64,000 nucleotides of DNA from CF-162 sp040882565 (GCA_040882565.1 JBBEAZ010000022.1:45775-109774), one strand, 5' to 3'. Counted from the stretch's first letter, positions 37,163 to 45,903 are shown. Notes: generated by a model not told the origin, from the sequence alone. Made by a program: numbers and translations.

Positions 37163-38314
37163 ATGCGAATACGCCAACTGGCCCCGCTGTTCCTGCTTTC
37201 CGCGTCTGCTGTAGTCGCGACGATCCTCGTCTACGCCGCTACCAGCGCCGCGCCGGCGCCAATCAACCGCGTCGCCGTAGACGCCAACATTACAGGCAAC
37301 AGTGCCAACGCGATCGGCACAACGGAGACCTGCATTAGCATTAGCAATGGCGCCAGCACGACGATCGACATCATCGTCGACTCGGTCCCGCCGTTCTCTG
37401 GGCCCCCTAACAACGAGGGCGGCCTTGTAGGGTTCAACTTCGCGCTGGGTTATGACCCCGCAAAGCTGAACGTCGCCGCCTCCACCAGCATCGCGCTCGG
37501 CGGGACCGGATTCGACCTCGGCGAGTCTGACTATCCCGACACCAATGGCGATTTCATCGTCGGTTTCGCGGATTTCAGCAGCAACTACGAGAGTGGATCT
37601 GGCGTCCTGAGTCGCATTACTGTACAAGCCGTCGGCGCTGGTACAAGCGCGTTGACGCTCTCCAACGTCACAATCGCCGACGCCGATAACCCGGCGAACG
37701 AGTACACCATTCAGAACATCCTCGCCGGCGAAGTCCGCGTCGGCTCCGCCTGCCAGGGCGGCTCCGCGACCGCCACCGCGTCACCAACGTCCACCCCTTC
37801 CGTGACAGCGTCGCCCACCGCGACGCCCACGCCGTCGCCCACCGCTACGCCCACGCCGTCGCCCACCGCTACCGGCACGCCAACCGCGACCGCCACCACA
37901 ACCCCCACAGCCACCGCGCCCGCGACCGCCAGCGCAACGCCTACCCCAACGCTCGTCGGCCAGACCGCCTCGCCGACGCCCAGCCCAACAACCCCAGGCC
38001 AAACGTCATCTCCAACCCCCACCACAACCCCAACGCCGGTCGGCCGGACGGCGTCCCCTACGCCCACGGCCACTCCAGCCGGCCAGACGCCCACGCCAAG
38101 CGAGACACCGACCGTCAAGGGCGACGCTGACTGCTCCGGTGCGGTCCACGCTACTGACGCCCTGGCTATCCTCCTCAACGCCGCCCTCGGCACGGCGATC
38201 CCCTGTCCCAGCGCCGCCGACGTTACCTGTAACGGCACCGCCGACATCGATGATATGCTCGTCATCCTCTCGTCGCTCGGCGGGACGGCCACGCTCCCTG
38301 CCGCCTGCTCCTGA
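37163..38314 (+). CDS. Secreted cohesin-like plus dockerin-like protein (copy 1)
   Basis: 383 residues: signal peptide (about 1-28), a cohesin-like beta domain (about 40-195, with VGFNFALGYDPAKLNV and SGVLSRITVQAVGAG), a Thr/Pro/Ser linker of about 120 residues, and a C-terminal dockerin-like pair of Ca loops (GDADCSGAVHATDALAIL and CNGTADIDDMLVIL). Carrying both interacting modules on one chain suggests self-association at the cell surface or a non-cellulosomal use; no catalytic domain is present. TATACG lies 9 nt before the ATG, so the mRNA may be leaderless. Confidence 0.78.
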   Translation: MRIRQLAPLFLLSASAVVATILVYAATSAAPAPINRVAVDANITGNSANAIGTTETCISISNGASTTIDIIVDSVPPFSGPPNNEGGLVGFNFALGYDPAKLNVAASTSIALGGTGFDLGESDYPDTNGDFIVGFADFSSNYESGSGVLSRITVQAVGAGTSALTLSNVTIADADNPANEYTIQNILAGEVRVGSACQGGSATATASPTSTPSVTASPTATPTPSPTATPTPSPTATGTPTATATTTPTATAPATASATPTPTLVGQTASPTPSPTTPGQTSSPTPTTTPTPVGRTASPTPTATPAGQTPTPSETPTVKGDADCSGAVHATDALAILLNAALGTAIPCPSAADVTCNGTADIDDMLVILSSLGGTATLPAACS

Positions 38315-38408
38315 CCCATCGAATCACTCGCGCGCAGCCGTGAATCTCACCGAACTCTAACCGCCGCGGCAACGCCGAGCCCACTTCACTTGTTATACCT
38401 TCAGCGCA

Positions 38409-39374
38409 ATGCGAATACGCCCCTTCGCTCCGCTGCTTCTGTTCTCCGCGCCCGCACTCATCGCGGCCGTCCTTCTCTATGCCGCGACCAGCGCCGCGCC
38501 CGCCCCCATCAACCGTGTCGCCGTCGACGCCAACAGCTCGGGCAACAGCGCGACCGCGATAGGCGCAACCCAGATCTGCGTCAGCATGAGCAACGGCGCC
38601 AGCACGACCATCGACGTCATCGTCGACTCCGTACCACCGTTCTCATCGAATGAGGGCGGGATCGCCGGCTTCAACTTCATCCTCCACTACGACCCTGCCA
38701 GGCTCAAAGTAACCGCCTACGACAACGAGATGCTGCTCGACGCTGGAGGCGGTACCAATCCGTTCGACTTCACGAACGTGGTGCCGGACACAGACGGCAA
38801 CTTTGTGGTGGGTTTCGCGGACTTCGGATCGAACATCGAGAACGGTGCCGGAGTTCTCAGCCGCATCACTCTCGAAGCGATCGGCGCTGGCACAAGCCCC
38901 CTGACACTCACCGACGTCGCGCTCACCGATGGCAACACGAGCGCTCCAAACACATACGTTGTTCAGAACATCCTCGGCGGCGAGATCAGCATCGACACCG
39001 CCTGCTCAATGGGCTCTCCGCCCGCAACATTCTCCCCGTCGCCCACACCGTCGGCCACCGCCACCGTCACGCCGACCCCAACCCCAACGCCGGTGGGCCA
39101 AACGCCTTCGCCAACGCCCACCGCCACTCCTGTCGGCCAGACCCCCTCACCGTCACCAAGCGAACCCGCGACCGTCAAAGGCGACGCCGACTGCTCTGGC
39201 GTAGTCCTCGGCCCTGACGCCCTCGCCATCCTCCTCAACGCTGCCCTCGGAACACCGCTCCCGTGCCCCAACGCCGCCGACGTCACCTGCAACGGACTCG
39301 TCAACCTCGGCGATATGATCCTCATCCTCTCCTCGCTCGGCGGCACCGCCACACTTCCCACCACCTGCGCCTGA
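38409..39374 (+). CDS. Secreted cohesin-like plus dockerin-like protein (copy 2)
   Basis: 321 residues, a paralogue of the preceding protein with the same order: signal peptide, cohesin-like domain (AGFNFILHYDPARLKV, GVLSRITLEAIGAG), a shorter Thr/Pro linker (about 55 residues), and a dockerin-like end (GDADCSGVVLGPDALAIL, CNGLVNLGDMILIL). TATACC lies 9 nt before ATG 38409. Conserved Cys in both copies may form one disulfide per module. Confidence 0.78.
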   Translation: MRIRPFAPLLLFSAPALIAAVLLYAATSAAPAPINRVAVDANSSGNSATAIGATQICVSMSNGASTTIDVIVDSVPPFSSNEGGIAGFNFILHYDPARLKVTAYDNEMLLDAGGGTNPFDFTNVVPDTDGNFVVGFADFGSNIENGAGVLSRITLEAIGAGTSPLTLTDVALTDGNTSAPNTYVVQNILGGEISIDTACSMGSPPATFSPSPTPSATATVTPTPTPTPVGQTPSPTPTATPVGQTPSPSPSEPATVKGDADCSGVVLGPDALAILLNAALGTPLPCPNAADVTCNGLVNLGDMILILSSLGGTATLPTTCA

Positions 39375-39496
39375 CCTGCCGCTGGACAAAATTCAATAAT
39401 TGGTTCAGAATGCCCTCACCTGCGTGAATCCGCCGGGGAATCGCGGGCGTACAACCGGCAACAAACGTCCTTCTCAAGACACAAAGGGGGTGCTTG

Positions 39497-40177
39497 ATGA
39501 GAAGGTTTAACCTCCTGGCCCTTGCGGCGGGCCTGGTGACACTGGCCTCGTTCGCAATCTTCCTGGCCACTGGCTCGTCGCCTGCCGACGCCGTCGCAGT
39601 CATCAAGCAAACCCACGTTCACGACGACTACTACCATCCGGCCGGCACCTTCCTCGTCGGCCCAGCCACTGACCACAACCTCGCCCAGGCCGGGTGCCAG
39701 CAAGCGCAACCCGTCCCCGAGTGCGACACCCTGATTAACACCGGCGACTCAGTTCGCTGGGTTGCTCCGGCGCCGCTCGCGGTCAACATGCACACAGTCA
39801 CGGAGTGCACGGACAACACGTTCAGCGTCTGCGGGGCCGGTACCGCCTCACCAAACCCAATCGAGGACTCAGGCCCACGCGCGCAGCCTGGCTGGCCTTA
39901 CCAGGTGCAGTTCAATAACGCCGGCACCTACTACTACCGCTGCGAAATCCACCCGACGACAATGGTCGGCCGGGTCGTCGTGTCCTTCGTCACCGGCTCC
40001 GTCGGCGGCACCGTCGACCTCCCGCTGATGCGCGACGCCTCGAACGCCGCACCCGTCACCGACGACAGCAGCAGCCTGGATTGGCTACCCTACGCGCTCA
40101 TCGCCGCGACGGGTCTGATCTTCGTCACTGGCGTGGGCACCCTGGCTCGCAAGCGCATCCGAAACACAGAAGAATAG
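39497..40177 (+). CDS. Plastocyanin-like cupredoxin with C-terminal membrane anchor
   Basis: 226 residues: signal peptide (1-33), a cupredoxin domain with His in NMHTVTEC and a Cys-His-Met set in YYRCEIHPTTMVG (type 1 copper), extra Cys pairs, then a C-terminal transmembrane helix (WLPYALIAATGLIFVTGV) and a basic tail, so the copper domain faces out and is anchored at the end. The ATG at 39497 has AGGGGGT upstream. It lies just before a terminator. Likely an electron carrier; the partner is unknown. Confidence 0.8.
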   Translation: MRRFNLLALAAGLVTLASFAIFLATGSSPADAVAVIKQTHVHDDYYHPAGTFLVGPATDHNLAQAGCQQAQPVPECDTLINTGDSVRWVAPAPLAVNMHTVTECTDNTFSVCGAGTASPNPIEDSGPRAQPGWPYQVQFNNAGTYYYRCEIHPTTMVGRVVVSFVTGSVGGTVDLPLMRDASNAAPVTDDSSSLDWLPYALIAATGLIFVTGVGTLARKRIRNTEE

Positions 40178-40224
40178 ACTCGCCTTCTCCCGGCTTCGGG
40201 AGGGGGCCGGTGGAGGGAATTAGA

Positions 40225-40251
40225 AAAGGCCGGGCTCAGAGCCCGGCCTTT
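40225..40251. terminator. Bidirectional intrinsic terminator
   Basis: AAAGGCCGGGCT (40225-40236) and its perfect complement (40240-40251) around CAG. The A and T runs at the stem ends serve both the cupredoxin gene (+) and the methionine synthase operon (-). Confidence 0.75.
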
Positions 40252-40271
40252 CGTCGTCTCGTTGGGAGGCT

Positions 40272-41315
40272 CTAGTCCAGATTCTTCTCCTGCTTGATGT
40301 CCCGCACGGCGTTCACCATCACCTGTAGCTTCTGCTCGCTCTCGTCGACAGTCCGCGTCTTCAAGCCGCAGTCGGGCAGCACCCAGACGCGCTCGGCCGG
40401 GAACAACTCCAGCACCCGCCGCAAACCGTCCTTTACCTCGTCCACGCTCTCGATGAAGCGCGTGTGGATGTCGGTCACGCCCACGCCGATATCCTTGTCC
40501 TCCGGATAGCCGATCTCGCGCACCTGGTCCAGGTAAGCGAAGTCCGTGTTCTTGAACGCCAGGTGGATCTGCTTCACCGGTAGTCGCAACATGCGCTCCC
40601 AGATGCGCTCCACCTCGCCGTAGCAGATGTGCGTGTGGAACTCCGCGTCGATGCCCTCGACGGTTGCCTGCAGGGCCTCCAGCGCGACCTCGAAGTCCTC
40701 GTCCGGCCGCGTATGGATCGCCGGCTCGTCGATCTGGATGTACTCCGCCCCGGCCCCGACCAGTGCCTCCACCTCGCGGCGGATCACCTTCGCCATGTCC
40801 ATCACAGCGTCCCGGCGCGATGGGTAGTGCTCATCGAACGACCACTCGACCATCGTGTAGGCGCCCGTCAGCATGCCCTTCACCGGCCGTTCCGTCAGGT
40901 CCTGGGCGTACTTCCACATGTCGACGGTCATCGGCCCCGGCCACTCCAGCTTCCCGGCGATAATCGGCTTGTGGTAGTAGCGGTTGCCGTACGAGCGCAC
41001 CAGCCCGCCCAGCTTCATCCCTTTGATCGGGTTGCCACCCTCCTCGCCGGAGAAGTACGCGACCATGTCGCCGCGCTCCATCTCGCCGTGCACCAGCACG
41101 TCGAGCCCGATTTTCTCCTGCAGGCGGATCCAGTACTCGGTCGCCTGCTTTTCCAGCTTTTCCAGCTCCGCGCGATCGATCGACCCTTTGGCGAACTCGC
41201 TGCGCGCCTTCGTCAGGTAGTCAGGCTTCGCGTAACTGCCAACAGCGGTCGTGGTGAGCGCCATGCGAGAGTTCCTCGTGTTCGTTCGCTTCGTCTGCGT
41301 GTTCTCAACGACCAT
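40272..41315 (-). CDS. MetE-type methionine synthase, C-terminal (catalytic) domain protein
   Basis: Homocysteine methyltransferase. 347 residues corresponding to only the C-terminal half of E. coli MetE. Zinc-site elements: His and Cys in HTHICYGE and Cys in PDCGLKTR; the third Glu ligand of E. coli MetE appears to be Ala here (QIHLAFKN), judged by eye. Core MetE proteins of this size in Dehalococcoides use a corrinoid methyl donor rather than folate (family knowledge), and that may hold here. ATG 41315 overlaps the stop of the upstream gene (TAATG); ATG 41264, with GAGGA upstream, fits the conserved start equally well. Confidence 0.85.
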   Translation of the reverse strand: MVVENTQTKRTNTRNSRMALTTTAVGSYAKPDYLTKARSEFAKGSIDRAELEKLEKQATEYWIRLQEKIGLDVLVHGEMERGDMVAYFSGEEGGNPIKGMKLGGLVRSYGNRYYHKPIIAGKLEWPGPMTVDMWKYAQDLTERPVKGMLTGAYTMVEWSFDEHYPSRRDAVMDMAKVIRREVEALVGAGAEYIQIDEPAIHTRPDEDFEVALEALQATVEGIDAEFHTHICYGEVERIWERMLRLPVKQIHLAFKNTDFAYLDQVREIGYPEDKDIGVGVTDIHTRFIESVDEVKDGLRRVLELFPAERVWVLPDCGLKTRTVDESEQKLQVMVNAVRDIKQEKNLD

Positions 41316-42292
41316 TATGCTGGTACTCCTTCCGCCCGGCGCGCGCCCGCTGTCATCACCTTCAGTTTAGCCAATGCCACCTCGCGCGGCACATACTCCA
41401 GCCCGCACGACGGGTTCACATACAGCCCTCCCGGCGGCACGATCTCTGTCAGCCGCTTCACCGCCTCCGCCACTTCCTGTTCCGTCTCCATTCGCACGTT
41501 GCGGCCATCGACGATCCCTGCGCCCAGCTTCTTGCCAAAGCTCACGCCCTTCAGCGCGTCCCAGTTTCCGCGCCCCGCGACGAGATCGAGCCCGATCACA
41601 TCAACTGGCAGTTCGAGCATCTGCGGCAGAATCCCCTGGCAATCGCTGAACCAGGTGTAGACGCCCGTCTCGGCCCCGGTCACACCGTCAAGCAGCTTCG
41701 TGATCGCCTTGTGGAACGTCCCGTAGTCGTCCTTGTTGAAGACGATCACCGGGTCGTTCACCTGGATGTGCTTGCAGCCCGCCGCGGCCAGCGCATCCAC
41801 TTCGCCGCGCAGCGCCTCCGCAAACGCCAGGGCCAGCTTCTCGCGGCTGCCGTAGTGCTTGTCCAGCGCGAGCGCCGCCAGCGTGTACGGCCCTGGCACG
41901 ATCGCCTTCACCGGCCGGCTGCTCTGCGCCTGGGCGAACTCCCAGTCGCGCGCCAGCACCGGCTCCTTGAGCGCGATTGGACCCGTGACCTCCGGCTCGC
42001 GGTAGTACGTGTTCGTGTCCAGGTAGCGCTGGAGCCCGCCGATTTCGACGCCGCCCATCCTCCGCGCCACGTACGTCTGGTCGTCGTCCCAGCGCACTTG
42101 CCCGTCCGTGACGATGTCTACGCCCGCCTCGATCTGCTCGTTGATGACCTCGATCGTTACCTCGTTCGCCACCGCCACCAGGTCGTCGTCGGCGAGTTCG
42201 CCGCGGTCCCGTTTGTTGATCGCGTTACGCAGACGCGCAGGACGGGGCTTGTTGGGTATCTTCGGGTAGTTGCCTACGACAGTAGTCTGCAT
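41315..42292 (-). CDS. MetE N-terminal-domain-like protein
   Basis: 325 residues resembling the N-terminal half of MetE: YLDTNTYYREPEV, LPVDVIGLDLVAG, GAGIVDGRNV and NPSCGLEYVP. The zinc His-x-Cys of the catalytic half is absent (the matching stretch reads VYTWFSD). With the next gene it makes a two-gene split MetE. In full-length MetE the N half helps hold the folate tail; its role as a separate protein is not established. It is first in the operon: ATG 42292 with AAGGAG 5 nt upstream. Confidence 0.8.
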   Translation of the reverse strand: MQTTVVGNYPKIPNKPRPARLRNAINKRDRGELADDDLVAVANEVTIEVINEQIEAGVDIVTDGQVRWDDDQTYVARRMGGVEIGGLQRYLDTNTYYREPEVTGPIALKEPVLARDWEFAQAQSSRPVKAIVPGPYTLAALALDKHYGSREKLALAFAEALRGEVDALAAAGCKHIQVNDPVIVFNKDDYGTFHKAITKLLDGVTGAETGVYTWFSDCQGILPQMLELPVDVIGLDLVAGRGNWDALKGVSFGKKLGAGIVDGRNVRMETEQEVAEAVKRLTEIVPPGGLYVNPSCGLEYVPREVALAKLKVMTAGARRAEGVPA

Positions 42293-42398
42293 CGGGGCTC
42301 CTTATCGAACGGCAGTCTTTTCGCGCGCCTCCTGCCACTTACGTCTTGGCTCTAAACTCAACGTTGGGCGACGATCTTGGAAGCCGGAGGACGGCCAG

Positions 42399-42428
42399 AG
42401 TCTATCAAGGTAAGCGCTGGAGGGTCAA
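42399..42428 (-). promoter_or_regulatory. Sigma70 promoter of the split metE operon
   Basis: Minus strand: TTGACC (42423-42428), 18-nt spacer, TAGACT (42399-42404). It gives a leader of about 100 nt in which I see no clear SAM or cobalamin riboswitch. Confidence 0.55.
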
Positions 42429-42469
42429 CGCGCGCGGCGCTTAATTAAGCACCCGCCTAATAAATTCTC

Positions 42470-42523
42470 AAATTAGTTGGTAATTTGTCTTGACACTCGT
42501 TTGGCATTAGTCAACACTAATAC
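42470..42523 (+). promoter_or_regulatory. Promoter/operator region of the phn transporter
   Basis: A markedly AT-rich block. Two perfect 6-bp inverted repeats, AAATTA-GTTGG-TAATTT (42470-42486) and ATTAGT-CAAC-ACTAAT (42506-42521), flank a consensus -35 TTGACA (42490-42495). The best -10, TAATAC (42518-42523), is 22 nt away, which is too far for an unaided promoter, so regulated transcription is likely. Confidence 0.55.
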
Positions 42524-42556
42524 CGCAGATGCCATGTCTTAGCTAGAAGAGGACCC

Positions 42557-43504
42557 ATGACCAATCACCCGATCCGAATCACGATTCTCGCTCTCACTTT
42601 GATGACTTCGGTCGCGCTGATGGGCGCTTGCGGAGACGATGACGACGGCGGTGATCCGCTTGTCATAGCGGTGCAGCCTACGGCGACACAAAGCGAGTTG
42701 ACCGACCAGGCGGCTGAGATGGAGGCCTTCCTCGAGGAGCGTTTGGACGTCGATGTGGAGATCCGCTTCCCAACATCATACGGGGGTGTCGTCGAGAGCC
42801 TGCGTTTCGGTCACGCCGACGCGGCATTCATGGGCGCTTGGCCCGCGTCGATCGCAGCCGCGGAGGCTGACGCCGAAGTTGTTCTGGCGGAGGTCCGCGA
42901 AGTCACGATCGGCGACGAGTTCGTAGAGGAGCCTTTCTACTACTCCTATTGGGTCGTGCCACCCGACAGTGAAGCCCAGTCTCTTGTCGACCTCGAGGGC
43001 GCGCGTGTCGCCTTCTCCAGTCAACTCTCGACTTCCGGATACGTTGCCCCATTGGCCCGAATGGTCGAACTCGGCCTGATCGACGCCCCGGCCGACGGCG
43101 AGGCCGCCGACGCCGGTCAGTACTTCGACGAAGTGTTCTTCGCCGGCGGCTACTCCCAGGCTTGGGAGGCGCTGCAAGCCGGCCAAGTCGACGTCTCGAT
43201 CATCGCCGGTGACGTTCCGGCCGACCTCTACCAGGAAGTCCTTGACAACACGCGTGTCATCGAGGAGCAGGGCCCGCTCCCCTCGCACGCAGTCCTTTTC
43301 GCCAATGACCTCGAGGAACCTCTGCGTGGCCAGCTCAAGAACGCCCTCCTGGAACTCGGTGAGGAACAGCACCGCGAGCTCATGCGCCAGTTCGTTTCTG
43401 GAATCTTCGTCCGTTTCGAGGAGACGACCACAGAAGAACATCTCGGCGCGCTCGATAGGTTCCTAGGCGACACTGGATTGGCCTTCACAGAGACGCTGCG
43501 TTAG
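42557..43504 (+). CDS. PhnD-type phosphonate/phosphite/phosphate ABC substrate-binding lipoprotein
   Basis: 315 residues. Lipoprotein signal with lipobox LMGAC, then an acidic spacer and a PhnD-like binding fold (VQPTATQSELTDQA, RFGHADAAFMGAWPAS, LEGARVAFSSQLSTSGYVAP, SIIAGDVPADLYQE). It binds a phosphorus oxyanion or phosphonate outside the membrane. First of three coupled genes. No phosphonate-degrading enzyme is in the window, so the ligand is open. Confidence 0.85.
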   Translation: MTNHPIRITILALTLMTSVALMGACGDDDDGGDPLVIAVQPTATQSELTDQAAEMEAFLEERLDVDVEIRFPTSYGGVVESLRFGHADAAFMGAWPASIAAAEADAEVVLAEVREVTIGDEFVEEPFYYSYWVVPPDSEAQSLVDLEGARVAFSSQLSTSGYVAPLARMVELGLIDAPADGEAADAGQYFDEVFFAGGYSQAWEALQAGQVDVSIIAGDVPADLYQEVLDNTRVIEEQGPLPSHAVLFANDLEEPLRGQLKNALLELGEEQHRELMRQFVSGIFVRFEETTTEEHLGALDRFLGDTGLAFTETLR

Positions 43505-43514
43505 GAGACACTAA

Positions 43515-44291
43515 TTGGCAGTGCACGTACAAGATGGAACTCTTCGCCAATCCGGCCTCGGTAGCGTTAGCCGTGGCCCTGCAGTGATCGAGGCGCGCGA
43601 CATCTGGTTTTCGTACGACAATCGGCAGCCGGTTTTGCGTGGCGTGAACCTTGAAGTCTACCCCGGTGAGATGACGATGATCCTAGGTCGTAGCGGCAGC
43701 GGAAAGACCACCCTCCTTCGGGTACTCAAAGGGCTTCTCCGGCCTCAGCGCGGCGCTGTCCTGGAACACGTCAATGGGGGTAGCCACCGCCACGGCGCGG
43801 CCATCGCGTATGTGCCCCAGACGCTGGGGCTGGTGCGCAGCCTCAGCGCGCTGGACAATGCGCTCACCGGCTCCCTCAGCCGCGTTGGGGCGCGGTCGCT
43901 TGTCCGCTCCTTCCCTGGGTCAGTCGTCGAAGACGCGAAGGAACTCATCAGCCGCCTGGGACTTGCCCCAAAGATTCACGAGCCAGTACACCGGCTAAGC
44001 GGCGGCGAACGTCAGCGCATCGCCATCGCCCGTGCGCTGATGCAGCAACCTGCGCTGATTCTTGCGGACGAGTTCGTCTCCCAATTGGACCCCATTACGG
44101 CCGAGAACATCCTCCAGATGATGCGCGGGATCGCGGCGGAGCGGAACGTCAGCCTGCTGGTGACCACGCACGAGACGGACATCGTCGATACCTACGCGGA
44201 CCGCGTGATCGTAATGCGCGAGGGCGTCATCATCCACGACAGTCCGAGCGCTGACATCGCTGCCGGGCAGATGCTCGCGCTGCTGCGATGA
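43515..44291 (+). CDS. PhnC-type ABC transporter ATP-binding protein
   Basis: 258 residues. Walker A GRSGSGKTT, Q-loop in AYVPQTLG, signature LSGGERQR, Walker B ALILADEF and the H-loop His in TTHETD. The likely start is TTG 43515 with AGGAG about 8 nt upstream. It powers uptake with PhnD and PhnE; its stop overlaps the phnE start (ATGA). Confidence 0.9.
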   Translation: MAVHVQDGTLRQSGLGSVSRGPAVIEARDIWFSYDNRQPVLRGVNLEVYPGEMTMILGRSGSGKTTLLRVLKGLLRPQRGAVLEHVNGGSHRHGAAIAYVPQTLGLVRSLSALDNALTGSLSRVGARSLVRSFPGSVVEDAKELISRLGLAPKIHEPVHRLSGGERQRIAIARALMQQPALILADEFVSQLDPITAENILQMMRGIAAERNVSLLVTTHETDIVDTYADRVIVMREGVIIHDSPSADIAAGQMLALLR

Positions 44292-45112
44292 ACCGGCGCT
44301 CGCTCATAACGCGCGCCGCCTTCGCGGCGCTGGCCCTCCTGACGCTGTTCTCGATGCGGCGCATCGGGCTCCTCGAACTTGACCGCATCCGTCCGGCAGG
44401 CGAGAACCTCGGCGACTTCGTCAGCTCGCTGTTCCCGCCGGATCTCGACGTCCTGGGCACGCTGATCGAGGCGATGATCGAGACCGTCGAGATCGCCTTC
44501 GTTGGTACTATCCTCGGCGTCTTACTCTCTCTGCCGCTGGCGCTCCTGGCCACGCGCACGCTGTTCGAGCCGGTGATCAGTCTGCCCGCACGGATGCTCA
44601 TCAGCGCGTTCCGCACCGTCCCCTCTCTGCTCTGGGGCGTGATCTGGGTGATCGCGTACGGACTCGGTCCGGAGGCGGGTGCACTTGGCGTCGCCTGCTA
44701 TAGCGTGGGCTTTCTCGGCAAGCTGTACTACGAGTCGTTTGAGGCAGTCGACAGCGAGGTGATGGAGGCGGTGCGGGGCGCCGGGACCAACCGGATGCAG
44801 CTCATCATCTACGCCGTGCTGCCGGAATCAACCAACAGCCTCGTCAGCCACCTGTTGTTCATGTTCGAGTACAACATCCGCGCCTCTACGATCATGGGTT
44901 TCGTGGGTGCCGGCGGCATCGGCTTCTACATGCTGGGATACATCCAGCTGCTGCGATACGAGAGCTTGATGACGGCATTGCTCTTAACATTCGTTGTGGT
45001 GACGGCAGTCGACCTGCTGAGCGGCCGCATCCGCGCGCTGCTCGTCCCGTCCGTTCAGCAACAGTCCAACCGGTCGCCTCTCCGGGCAAGTATCACCGCG
45101 CTCAACCCGTAG
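44288..45112 (+). CDS. PhnE-type ABC transporter permease
   Basis: 274 residues with about six transmembrane helices and the permease coupling loop (EAVRGAGTNRMQLIIYAVLPE, with the EAA-type Gly). The FRTVPSLLWGVIWV segment is typical of PhnE. Last gene of the transport operon, followed by a hairpin terminator at 45228-45259. Confidence 0.9.
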   Translation: MNRRSLITRAAFAALALLTLFSMRRIGLLELDRIRPAGENLGDFVSSLFPPDLDVLGTLIEAMIETVEIAFVGTILGVLLSLPLALLATRTLFEPVISLPARMLISAFRTVPSLLWGVIWVIAYGLGPEAGALGVACYSVGFLGKLYYESFEAVDSEVMEAVRGAGTNRMQLIIYAVLPESTNSLVSHLLFMFEYNIRASTIMGFVGAGGIGFYMLGYIQLLRYESLMTALLLTFVVVTAVDLLSGRIRALLVPSVQQQSNRSPLRASITALNP

Positions 45113-45227
45113 ATCGCCCGTTTGCTAAGAATCCGACGCCCGGCGAGGCGGACAGCACCGCCGACCACTACCAGGAAGGAATGTGGACCGAGTTCACGGC
45201 CGAGTAGCCGGACCCCTACATAGACAC

Positions 45228-45259
45228 GAGCCGGGCGGTGTCCGACGACCGTCCGGCTC
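45228..45259 (+). terminator. Hairpin terminator after phnE
   Basis: GAGCCGGGCGGT (45228-45239) pairs over 12 positions (one G-U) with 45248-45259 around a GTCCGACG loop, followed by CATTTCTTAT. Confidence 0.55.
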
Positions 45260-45533
45260 ATTTCTTATGCAGCTTGGCGAGAGGGGGTTCAATCGCAGCC
45301 GCTTTCTGCATTCACGGTAGCCTGGGTGCGTAAGGCTAAGGTTAAGCCCCGGTGATACACAAGTGAGAGTTGGGTGACAGCCAGATCCAAAAGGACATGA
45401 CCGCCGCCGTGGGACGCACCAGCCCGCAGGGGGTTTGGACGCCCCGAACCCCGGGCAGTTCAGCGTCTACAGTATGGCGTCCGCCGACCGCCTCGATTGT
45501 GGGACGACAATCGCGCCCGACCATCAACGCGAA

Positions 45534-45620
45534 GGTGCAGCGGAGCCGCTGCTGGGGGGTTCGGGGGGTGTCCCCCCGACACCACTATTTTGAGGGGGTG
45601 GGGTGGAGTGGGGTGGCCGA
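45534..45620. repeat. Dispersed palindromic element, copy A
   Basis: Begins GGTGCAGCGG, has the palindrome GGGGGGTGTCCCCCC at its centre, then a short T-run and a GGGGTGGGG tail. It matches copies at 48519-48595 and 61271-61336. It lies in non-coding DNA. The whole 45260-45800 stretch shows no convincing gene. Confidence 0.65.
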
Positions 45621-45806
45621 TTCTACTCCCAGCTGTTCCGTGACGACGCCCGGGACGAAGCCCTCCGCCACGTAGGGCCGCCGCGCCCTTGTGGCACGAC
45701 AGCGCGACTCAACCTTTCGAACAACGGCATGGACGCCGCGCGCCCCGCCTGTGCGAGCGCTGCGCCCGGTGGTCGCCTCGAAGTCCGAGATGCCCACAAA
45801 TGAAAA

Positions 45807-45835
45807 GAGCCGGCTTTCGCCGGCTCCTTTGTTTT
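45807..45835 (+). terminator. Intrinsic terminator without an obvious gene
   Basis: GAGCCGGC (45807-45814), loop TTTC, GCCGGCTC (45819-45826), then CTTTGTTTT. Perfect 8-bp stem with a U-tract. No protein gene ends here on the plus strand, so it may end a small RNA, or act on the phn transcript by read-through. Confidence 0.65.
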
Positions 45836-45848
45836 CTCGCGGGCGGGA

Positions 45849-45895
45849 GGGGGTGTAACCGCACCGCTTGACTAGCTCACATACTAGCCACCCCC
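45849..45895. other. Nested inverted repeat upstream of the GNAT gene
   Basis: GGGGGTG (45849-45855) and CACCCCC (45889-45895) enclose two copies of ACTAG, 12 nt apart (45871-45875 and 45883-45887). This could be a structured RNA or a protein-binding site; unassigned. Confidence 0.4.
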
Positions 45896-45903
45896 CGAAA
45901 CCC

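Larger units (their letters stand above)
37098..39374 (+). repeat. Tandem gene duplication including the promoter
   Basis: The stretches 37098-38314 and about 38335-39374 are homologous, including the upstream region (a CACCGAACT block, TTGTTATAC, TTCAGCGC and ATGCGAATACG in both). The second copy has a shorter Thr/Pro linker. Confidence 0.8.

Noticed and set aside
42293..42398. SAM or cobalamin riboswitch in the split metE leader
   Set aside because: AGCCA and GGCAG-type pieces are present, but the conserved boxes of either class are not in the right order.
45113..45200. Short open frame continuing after phnE
   Set aside because: It is too short, lacks a start signal, and lies just before the phn terminator.
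45370..45675. Open frame of 101 codons in the gene-poor region
   Set aside because: It runs through the dispersed palindromic element, has no ribosome site or -10 box in the right place, and its composition is not protein-like.
45849..45895. tRNA-like fold
   Set aside because: An acceptor-like outer stem exists, but there is no T-arm GTTC motif, no anticodon arm of the right size and no CCA context.
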